A DNA stretch of 64,000 nt, taken from positions 129,532,226-129,596,225 of the forward strand of contig NC_088780.1 of assembly GCF_958450345.1 (NCBI RefSeq), given 5' to 3'. Within the stretch, counting starts at the first letter, position 1. Each line of letters begins with the position of its first letter. Shown here piece by piece: positions 56,154-64,000 of this stretch. Source of the DNA: Calliphora vicina. Its lineage: Eukaryota > Arthropoda > Insecta > Diptera > Calliphoridae. The notes below the pieces were generated by a model. That model was not told the DNA's origin and made no database searches. It was given only the letters and a program-made list of their open reading frames with translations. The position numbers and the translations under genes were made by a program.

Positions 56154-56920
56154 AACAAGTAAGAAAGTATGGTCGGTCAAGCCCGACCATATAATACCCT
56201 ACACCAAGTAAATGAGTAAAAATATTTTTCTTTTAAAATATCAATAATTTATATTTTTGAGTGATTTTCGGAAGTGGGCCTTATATGGGAGCTATGACCA
56301 ATTATGGACCGATCACCATAAAATTAGGTCGTGTGATTTATGTCTATATTAAAGTTAACTATGTTGAATTTTTTGTGTATACCAACATTTTTAAGCGATT
56401 TATGCAGGTTAAAGTGATTTTCGGAAGCGGGTCTATATGGGAGCTATGACTAATTATGGACCGATCGTAACAAAATTTGGTGACATGAATTTTGTATATA
56501 TAAAACTTATTTGGAGCGAAATTTGTGTAGATACATAGATAAATTAAACATTTATGATCGATAAAGTCCAATTTCGAGGGGACATTTGTATGGGGGCTAG
56601 GTGAAATAATGGACCGATTTCAGCCAGTTTCAATAGGCTTGGTCCTTGGGCCGAAAAAGTAATATGTACCAAATTTTATCGAAATATCTTCAAAATTGCG
56701 ACCTGTACTCTGCGCACAAGGTTTACATGGACAGCCAGCCAGCCAGCCAGCCAGCCAACCAGACGGACGGACGGACGGACGGACATCGTTTAATCGACTC
56801 AGAAAGTGATTCTAAGTCGATCGGTATACTTTAAGGTGGGTGTTAGACTAATATTTTTGGGCGTTACAAACATCTGCACAAACGCATAATACCCTCCCCA
56901 CTATGGTGGTGTAGGGTATA
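56154..56920. repeat. Dispersed repeat family A (most complete copy)
   Basis: Runs from AACAAGTAAGAAAGTATGGT and GGTCAAGCCCGACCAT, through GTGGGCCTTATATGGGAGCT, a (CCAG)n-(GACG)n microsatellite at 56729-56785, to CACTATGGTGGTGTAGGGTA. Non-coding. Confidence 0.88.
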
Positions 56921-57054
56921 AATATGATAAAATTTGTAAAAAAAAATAAATTACAAACCAAACTCAAAAACTTCTTGCAATACATGAAAAATATATCTCT
57001 TGGAAACTATTAATACGTTTACAGTCCACACTCCATGTATGGGCTGTGAACGGA

Positions 57055-57375
57055 AAACGCCAGCAGTCCACAGCCCATATGCAGGCTGGCTGTCCATGTA
57101 AACCTTGTGCGCAAAGTACAGGTCGCAATTTTGAAGATATTTTGATGAAATTTGATACATATTATTTTTTCGGCTCAAGGACAAAGCCTATTGAAACTGG
57201 CTGAAATCGGTCCCGAAATTCGACTTTATCGGTCATAAATGTTTAATTTATATATGTATCTCCACAAATCCGCTCCAAATAAGTTTTATATACACAAAAT
57301 TCATGTCACCAAATTTTGTTACGATCGGTCCATAATTAGTCATAGCTCCCATATAGACCCGCTTTCTTACTTGTT
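57055..57375. repeat. Family A fragment, reversed
   Basis: GGCTGGCTGTCCATGTAAAC to CATAGCTCCCATATAGACCC is part of the family A unit in the orientation of copy 1. Confidence 0.85.
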
Positions 57376-57439
57376 TTTTTTTTGTCTCCTCTATCAAAAA
57401 TTTATTGGTCGGACCTTGTAATTTTGGATTTGATTTTGT

Positions 57440-57910
57440 TGTATAGTGTTATTTATTGAGTTATATTGTGGATTTTTATGGAGATAATTTTTGTGGAAGA
57501 TCTTAACTCTCTATCTCCCCTCTTTAGGGGTCAATTTGACACTTTTTTCGAGAAAATTAAAAAAAGTCCTTTCAAAAAGGACATTTAAAGATTAAGATAT
57601 TCCACGAACATTTTTTGCCGGAAAATTTCAGTGGGGGTCACCAAAGATACCAAAGTTGTAAATAAAGCTCTTTACGCTTAATTAGCGAAATTTAAAAAAA
57701 AAAAATCTCACATTTTAAATAAAAAATCGCCAAAAATCTATTTATGATCCGAATGAGCTGAAATTGAAAATATAGACAGTTCTTGAGAAGATCTACAAAA
57801 AACATGCAAACATAAGTAAGTTATCTCTTTTTTTGGTTCAAGAGATATTTAGGTTTATTTATTTTTTTGAATTCTGCTCGACTTTTTTGTTTTTTTTTAG
57901 ATATGGAGGC
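57440..57910. repeat. Dispersed repeat family D (copy 3)
   Basis: GGAAGATCTTAACTCTCTAT, CAGTGGGGGTCACCAAAG and TTCTGCTCGACTTTTTTG match 22300-22440 and 7840-8010. Confidence 0.75.
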
Positions 57911-58319
57911 TCAATTGTTTTTTAAATATCAGCTATATTTGCTATAAAATTCTGAATAAAATCAAAAGAACTTGCTATAAAATTTGATCAGGATTGCCGA
58001 ATAATCATCATATTTATGACTGTTTCTCAAACAGATTTCCAAGGTGAACATTTGTACGAAGGCTAGGTGAAATCTTAAACCGATATTTGCCATTTTCAAA
58101 ACAAAAGAAACATTAACAACAGAGAATGGCAAATTTCAGCCAACTAGCTCCTTTCGTTTGGGCCCTACGTGTTTTCAATAGACAGACAGACGGACGGTCA
58201 AACTGCTATATATTTTCCGTTTAAATTATAAAACAAAGAATTCTTCTAAATCTAAATTTATATTGACAAAAAACCAATTGAAATTGAGAAATCAAAGAAT
58301 TCAAAACTTTTCGAAGCCT
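57911..58319. other. No recognisable feature
   Basis: Contains one GACAGACAGACGGACGG simple repeat; may be part of a decayed family A relative. Confidence 0.35.
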
Positions 58320-58640
58320 CCAAATAATATACAAACAAGATTGGTACATCAATATGTCAGGTATGGTCTTGTTCGGTTGCTATATAAAATCGACCCATAA
58401 ATCGATGAGATTTAATCAAAAAACACAACTACCTCTATTATTTTACCTATTTAGTCTATATTTCGATTATTAAGTCATGTCCATAGACAATATGTATATC
58501 AAATTAAAGGCATTTCAAATACCTATTCGGCGATATATAACAATTCATAATTTTCTTTTCACTAAAAAAAACTGTTATATATCTCAAATTATACTTCGGT
58601 AAATGGTATACAAGATTCGACCCAGCTGAATACAGCACTC
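58320..58640. repeat. Diverged family A2 fragment
   Basis: ATAGACAATATGTATATCAA and ATTCGACCCAGCTGAATACA parallel 260-545. Confidence 0.5.
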
Positions 58641-59021
58641 TGACTTGATTTTTTACTTTGACGAAGCCTTTTGATATGTCATAGCGTCCAAGGACATTAT
58701 TAATCAAACTTGCAAATCCACAATAATATGCTAAATATCTAATTTGTATCAAAGATGTAACGGAAATTTATATTAAAAAATAATAACCAAATGTGATTTT
58801 AATTATTCCTCAGAATATCTTGTAATTTCATATACAAATTTCTATTTTTAAATTAACAAACTCAAAACGTTAAAAAGTTATTAAAATTTTAAATCTTTTA
58901 ATCTTCACGCTACACATGTTATTCCAATTAATGAAAATATAATTAAACATAGATTAATCTCATTCATTGAAACGTTTATCATCTTGATCTAAACTCATTT
59001 TATAATCTTTAAAAACAAAAA

Positions 59022-59390
59022 AAACAAGTAAGAAAGTATAGTCGGTCCCGCACGACCATATAATACCCTACAGTTATATGATCAAATCATTATTCTATTA
59101 AAATTTTAATAATTTTTTTTGTGATTGATTTTCGGAAGTGGGTCTTATATAGGAGCTATGACCAATTATGAGCCGATCGTCCTGAAATTAGGATTCCAAC
59201 ATGTTTAAAAGATGTATGCTCGTTTAACCCTCCTTTACAATCACAATCATTTTCAATCGAGACTAGTCGCAATGTATCAAATCGATATCAATAAAAGAAA
59301 GGCGCGTTTTAATCGATCGGTATACTTCAAGTAATATTTTTGGGCGTCACAAACATCAGCAAACCAATAAGGTGGTGTAGGGTATAAACA
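59022..59390. repeat. Diverged family A copy
   Basis: AACAAGTAAGAAAGTATAGT, GTGGGTCTTATATAGGAGCT and GGTGGTGTAGGGTATAAA; the middle is deleted. Confidence 0.75.
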
Positions 59391-60262
59391 TTAATTATCT
59401 TGCAGGCATCTTAAAACATCGATAAACAAATTCTAATGCACGCTATATACACATAGTAGGTATCAACAAACAAAACAGAAAAAACTTTAAATTAAAAAAC
59501 ACACAGAGATTTGCAATTTTAAATTAAAAATAAAAATTGTGTGCCAAGTAAATATGTGAACAAATAATAAAACAAAAACTAACTTTTATGTTTAATGCCA
59601 CAAACGAAAATTAATATGAATTATTATTTTTTTTTTTTAATTTTTGAAATGTGGCATGTATGTTTCCTTTTTTATGTGTTTTTTTTATTTGCGTGCAATT
59701 ATGTGCAAAATGTTTTTATTTATTTTGTTATTTTAATCATATTTAAATGAAAACAATTTTATTTTTATTTCATGCTTTAATAAATGGCTCATAAACATTG
59801 CACATCAACAACTGAGAGGGTTAAAAATAACAATATTATAAACATGATTTACATTAAATAAATGAATGCTGGTAAAAAGATTTATCTTTATCATTTTCAT
59901 CGACAATAACACATCATCATTATATGGCTGCTCAATTGCCGCTACTTAACTAAATATGAAATATGAAATGATAATGAAATTCAGCCTCAACTAACTTTAT
60001 TTATGTGTAAAAGTATTGGCTGCAACTGCAACAACATTAATAAAAATATTTATTTATTTATTTTTGGTTGCTAAAAACAATAAAGAAAACTCACCATACT
60101 GACCGATACTCTATATCCAGTCATAAATATCTAGGAATTGTTTAGATATTTATACAAATAGGTTCTTATAAGAACCTAAATATTTTGTTTATGTCCAATG
60201 TCATCACGTTATTAATTATTTTAGTGGGTTATAATGGGTTAACATGTCAGAAAATTTGTATA
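59391..60262. other. No supported gene
   Basis: AT-rich sequence without recognised repeats. A minus-strand ATG-to-GTGAGT stretch near 60105-60135 is too short to call as an exon. Confidence 0.4.
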
Positions 60263-60404
60263 TTAAAGAGTGAGTCAAAAAAAAACACACTAATCCAGCC
60301 AATACTTATCCTTGGTGCAAAAAATTATTATTATTTTAACCACGATAGCCTTTAAAACTATTAATTAATATTATCTTTTCTAAATCATTCATTTACAACT
60401 ATTA

Positions 60405-62680
60405 TTGCGGTCAAAATGGACAGAAAAAAAAGTACGTGTAAAAATAATTAAAACTTTTCAAAAAAATCCAATATGGACTTTCAAAAAAAAAAACAAAATA
60501 AAAGATCTGAAGGTTCATCGTCACACTGTCTCAAAAGTCATTGAACAGTACACAGTGGGGCAGAATCAAAATTTTTTGGAAATAAATCTGGCATTTCTAA
60601 ACGGCTGGTACGATCGGCATAAAATTGACGTGGGCGTAGCCAAGGAGTATTCGAGTTTAAGATATTAAAACGGGCCATACAAATGATCCAGAGGCGGCGC
60701 TATTGGGACTCAAATTAGGGTAGCTTCGATATGTAAAATTTTTAAACACGTGCAATTGTTTTGTTTCCTATCCGATTTCAAAGATTTTTATATTTTAGGA
60801 AAGCGCTCGGCCAGGTCTTGAAAAAAAAAGAGATAAATCTCTTATACTTTTCGAGTTATAGGCATTTCAAAATTGAAATTTTAAAAATTTGCCATACCAT
60901 GGTCCGCTTTTTTAAAAATATGGGTCGTACTTTTGGACCGAATGGACTCGAATTTTTTGTATTAGTTAGAAAACGAATAACATACAAAAGATTTCAGAGC
61001 AATATCAATTACGTATCCAAAAATAAACGATTTTCAATTTAAATATTCAAAAAATTTTTGATTTTTGCTGTTTTTGTGCGAAAAGATGACTTAACTCCTT
61101 TTTAATTAAAAAAAAACTTTCTTTAAGAACATATAACAATTTTATGTTTTTCTGTAAGATATCTTTACGGAAAATATTTTGTTATAACAAACATGTAAAA
61201 TTTTTCAAATAAGTCGCCCCTACGCCCTTCGGAATTTGACCTATTTTTTTATCAAAAATTCAACTTTGGGCCACATGTTCTAAAATCCCAAAGCTGGGAA
61301 TCAGAAAACAAAAAGCAGCTTTGGAAACCTTGATGTGTTCCCTATTTATCGCCAAAGTATTTTCCCAGCCCCGATGGAAATGTGGACCCTATAAGCAAAA
61401 TTGAAAAAATACCATTTTTGCGATTTTCGCTCCAATTTTTAGGAATTGTGGGATTGCCTTTGACCTTTTAACAAGTTTTTTTACACCTTGTTATTTAGAA
61501 TGACAAACATAAAAAACGTAAAAAATTCAATTGAGTTTCGTTAATAAATAAAGATTTTATTACATATTCATTGAGTTTTTAAAACTAAAATTTATATCAA
61601 AATTTTAATAGGATTGCAAATATTAGGAACAATTTGATCCACATTTATTCCGATCTATATTGTTTTGTTTAGATAAGTTAATTTTTGGTCATAAAAAAAA
61701 ATTCAAGTTAATCACCCTTAAAGAAACAGTTTGCATTTTATCTTTTATCTAGTACGAAACAGGCGTAGGCGTATGGCGTTTACGCCATGAGTGATATGGG
61801 TGAATATCTCAATTAGATTCAAAAATATGTCACTTTAGAAATTTCGATTCTGCCCCACTGTGCAGTATAAGGAAGACTTTAACATTGAAAGAAAACTGGA
61901 TCAGGAAGATAAAAGGTCTAACAGATATTGATAAGGCAAAATAAGTCGAAAAAATCTTTCGAAGAGCACCGAACACTTCTATCAGACAAGCAGCTAATAA
62001 TTTTTAATGCTATGATTCTTTTGTGCACAGAGCCAAAGCTAATGCTGGGTTGAAGTCGTATCAAGTTAAGAAAGTTCCAAATCGCAATGCGGTAAAGAAC
62101 TCAGAATCAAAAGAACTAGCGAAAAAATGTAGGTAAAATTGTATGTACTGATGAAACTTATGATTTTTATGTGGCTGATGGACGAGGTGAAGCTCAATAA
62201 TAATATCGGACAAAAAACAAACAAAATTCTCCAAGAAGTTTCTTGTGTGGCAAGCCATTTGCAGTTGTGACAAAAGAAGCCAATCATTTGTGACATCAGG
62301 CACGATAAACACAGAAATATATTTTATGGAGTGTCTACAAAAAAGGCTTTTACATTTCATAAAATAGCACGGAGTGCCTTCATATTTCTTGCCCGATTTG
62401 GCATTATGCCACTATTGAAAAAAGACCCTTCAAACAATAATGTCAATTTTGTACCAGTGGAGACAATTCCACCCAACTGTCCAGAACATGTAAAATATCA
62501 ATTAAAGAACACAGGAAAGGTATCCCAATACATGTCCGATTTTAAGCGTAAGCAGACCACTTCGTCCAAAAAGGTAACGGAAGCAACTATAAAATCTTTA
62601 ATGGGAAGATTTCCGGAAAAAGCCAAGATTTTAATGTTTGATGAATTTGTACAATATTTGATTAAATTTAAGTATTTTTG
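60405..62680 (+). pseudogene. DD37E transposase relic
   Basis: The N-terminus VRVKIIKTFQKNPIWTFKKK and VHRHTVSKVIEQY (helix-turn-helix) ends at the inserted element (60551). After it come frame-broken pieces: the region matching ERIFKRAPNTSGRKAA as RRAPNTSIRQAANNF, HRAKANAGLKSYQVKKVPNR, a piece matching DETYV, NNVNFVPVETIPPNCPE, and QYMSDFKRKQTTSSKKVTEA near the end. The second catalytic aspartate region and much of the core are missing or shifted. Non-functional. Confidence 0.88.
60551..61862. mobile_element. CACAGTG-ended non-autonomous element, 5-bp target duplication
   Basis: Terminal repeats CACAGTGGGGCAGAATC and GATTCTGCCCCACTGTG (17 bp, perfect) are flanked by CAGTA at 60546-60550 and 61863-61867. 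Excising it with one CAGTA rejoins the surrounding transposase relic. 1312 bp without a recognisable transposase; the 93-codon frame at 60761 has no domain. The 5-bp duplication and CAC..TG heptamer suggest Transib-like mobilisation (inference). Confidence 0.88.
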
Positions 62681-62854
62681 AGAATTTTTATATTGAAGGG
62701 TTTAAGTTTTATTTAACTTAATACAAGTATAAGTGTTTTTTTGGCTCACGCTTTTAATTAAATATTTTTTACAATATTTCATTCTTTGAAAATAATGTTA
62801 TTATCAAAACCAGAAAACTTAAATATAATGTTATACAGTTTTGATAAAATTAAC

Positions 62855-63513
62855 CATGATAAAAATATAGAAGGTAGTTTCAATCAAATTTTTTTTTTAT
62901 AAAAAGCGTTGCCACATTCCTAAAAATGATTTTTATTTTAGAGACATTTTTTACAAAAAATGTGTAATTTATAATTTAGTATTTAAATAAAAATGTATTA
63001 AGTATGTTGTGTTGGAAGTTAATGTATTAACTGAAATATAGCTTTTATGGAAATGGTCGGAGCACACCATTGGCTCTTTTGGCAAATCTTCTTCGCAAGT
63101 TTTACATACATCCAGCCACTGTTGTCGTTTGTTAGGTAATGTAGGGACTTTAAAAAAATTTACATTTGAATTTTTGCAAAAATATTTGGTATTTTCGCAG
63201 TTGGGGAAAATGCAACTCATGTTTGTTAAATCTTAAAATAATGTTCACAAATTAGCTTTGAAATATTTGAAAATGAAAATCTTACCTTTGATCCCAATTT
63301 GATAGTAATAATTTTTTATATTTTTTTTAATATTTTTCAAATTAATGAAAATTATGTATTAATTTTTTCACAAACTTCAAAGAATATATGGGAAAATTTT
63401 TAATTAATATGGTATTACTATTTTAACGAAAACGTCAAAATCCTTAAGCATGTCAGACGTAGAATTTTAAAAAATAAAGAGAGAATGAAACTACCTTCTA
63501 TTTTTCTACTATG
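62855..63513 (-). mobile_element. P-element-like remnant
   Basis: The left end CATGATAAAAATATAGAAGG and the mirrored right end CATAGTAGAAAAATAGAAGG, both followed by TAGTTTCA, are inverted repeats resembling the 31-bp P-element terminus (CATGATGAAATAACATAAGG). The flanking octamers AAATTAAC and GTATAAAC agree at five of eight positions. It encodes a THAP domain. Confidence 0.85.
62969..63220 (-). pseudogene. THAP zinc finger (N-terminal piece of P-like transposase)
   Basis: 83-residue frame. Residues 1-60 form a THAP C2CH finger, the DNA-binding domain at the N-terminus of P-element transposases and of host THAP proteins. Zinc ligands are C3, C8, C53 and H56 (C-X4-C-X44-C-X2-H), and the invariant P26, W35 and F57 are in place (NFFKVPTLPNKRQQWLDVCK). 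After HKSYI the frame runs into AT-rich DNA and ends; no coiled coil, GTP-binding or RNase H-like region follows before the element's end. Its position within P-like termini argues for transposon origin over a host THAP gene. Confidence 0.88.
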
Positions 63514-63937
63514 GTATAAACTAGTTTATTAAATGAGAATGAAATTAGAAATATTTTTTTAAATTTTTAAACATTGTAATAAACTTAAAATACTCTTCCA
63601 TATCTTATAGCTTATAGCAGAGTAAAATCACACAATTAAAATTACAAATAAAAATAATAAAAATCATTGCATTTAAAATTATTTAATTCGAAACTTTTAA
63701 TTGTTTACTTTTTTTATTTTACTATTATTTTTTCTCGAAAATTTTTTTATTATCATATTTTTTCACGGTGTTTTTTTTTCATTATTATTATTTTTTTTAA
63801 TTAATTCGTTTTTTTCGTGCGTGCATCTTTAGTAATATAAAACAAAGTTGTACATTATTTTATTGTACATTTAATATTATTAATACTCAGTTTTCGTTTA
63901 AAAGTTTGTATTTTTTTATTAATATTTAACTGTGTAG
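63514..63937. other. No recognisable feature
   Basis: AT-rich sequence with long T runs. Confidence 0.45.
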
Positions 63938-63939
63938 TA

Positions 63940-64000
63940 AGGAGTGAGATCGAAAAATTCTTAACATACATATATGTTTATAAAAAAGAAACCACTAAAC
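63940..64000. mobile_element. End of a second DD37E element (cut by window edge)
   Basis: 61 bases identical to 10675-10735, starting AGGAGTGAGATCG after TA at 63938-63939. The element must continue beyond the window. Confidence 0.92.

Larger units (their letters stand above)
60266..62754 (+). mobile_element. Decayed DD37E (ITmD37E-like) element, split by an insertion
   Basis: Ends AAGAGTGAGTCAAAAAAAAA and, mirrored, AAAGCGTGAGCCAAAAAAAC, each next to TA. The transposase relic inside aligns along its length with the intact copy at 10809. Without the 1.3-kb insertion the element is about 1.17 kb, close to the intact relative. Confidence 0.85.

Noticed and set aside
56725..56790. (CCAG)n-(GACG)n microsatellite as an independent feature
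   Set aside because: It is an internal part of the family A repeat and recurs in its other copies.
60100..60140. Minus-strand ATG followed by MTGYRVSVSM and a GTGAGT donor, as a gelsolin first exon
   Set aside because: Only ten codons, no similarity to known gelsolin N-termini, and the WRIE-encoding exon would still be missing.
60761..61042. 93-codon open frame inside the CACAGTG-ended element
   Set aside because: Phe/Lys-rich sequence with no transposase motif; probably chance in AT-rich DNA.

Overview
The window is AT-rich nuclear DNA from a higher (calyptrate) fly, most likely a blowfly or a close relative. Three things suggest this. The one host gene is an insect gelsolin split by GT-AG introns. 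The transposons are insect families (Tc1/mariner, ITmD37E-like, hAT, P, non-LTR). The background is dominated by dispersed repeats of the kind that fill calyptrate genomes. No tRNA, rRNA, CRISPR or bacterial-type gene was found. The species call is inference.

The host gene is gelsolin on the minus strand. Seven coding exons lie between 52940 and 37451, with matching splice phases and an open frame of 726 residues ending in TAA. They carry most of segment G1 and all of G2 to G6. The N-terminal exon(s), including the start and any signal peptide, were not found and probably lie beyond base 64000. The introns (up to 6.2 kb) are full of transposon debris.

Layout: 1-2.2 kb, two dispersed repeat families (called A2 and A here). 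2.2-4.8 kb, a repeat (family C) split by a hAT element with a perfect 8-bp target duplication. 5.2-6.0 kb, a non-LTR reverse transcriptase fragment. 6.05-6.65 kb, a hAT-type non-autonomous element with a perfect 8-bp duplication. 9.2-10.65 kb, nested inverted-repeat elements. 10.67-11.94 kb, an apparently intact DD37E transposon whose end recurs without mismatch at the right edge of the window (63940-64000). 14.6-16.3 kb, a tandem-repeat-bearing element. 16.6-20.5 kb, Tc1 and Tc3-like relics. 20.8-21.3 kb, a 489-bp near-perfect palindrome. 24.1-28.85 kb, a nest of MITEs, a hAT remnant, a P-type MITE and a foldback element. 28.9-34 kb, a transposase relic, a second P-type MITE and a non-LTR element. 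35-37 kb, family A split by a CACAGT-ended element. 37.4-53 kb, gelsolin with its TE-filled introns, including a third P-type MITE at 45.3 kb. 53-60 kb, clustered dispersed repeats. 60.27-62.75 kb, a decayed DD37E copy split by a 1.3-kb CACAGTG-ended element with a 5-bp duplication. 62.86-63.51 kb, a P-element-like remnant with a THAP zinc finger.

The most interesting result is a small P-superfamily MITE family (copies at 25718, 30975 and 45319) with CATGA-type termini and 8-bp target duplications, together with a separate THAP-encoding P remnant in the same window. Next are the apparently recent DD37E transposon and the 5-bp-duplication elements whose ends begin with the heptamer CACAGTG.
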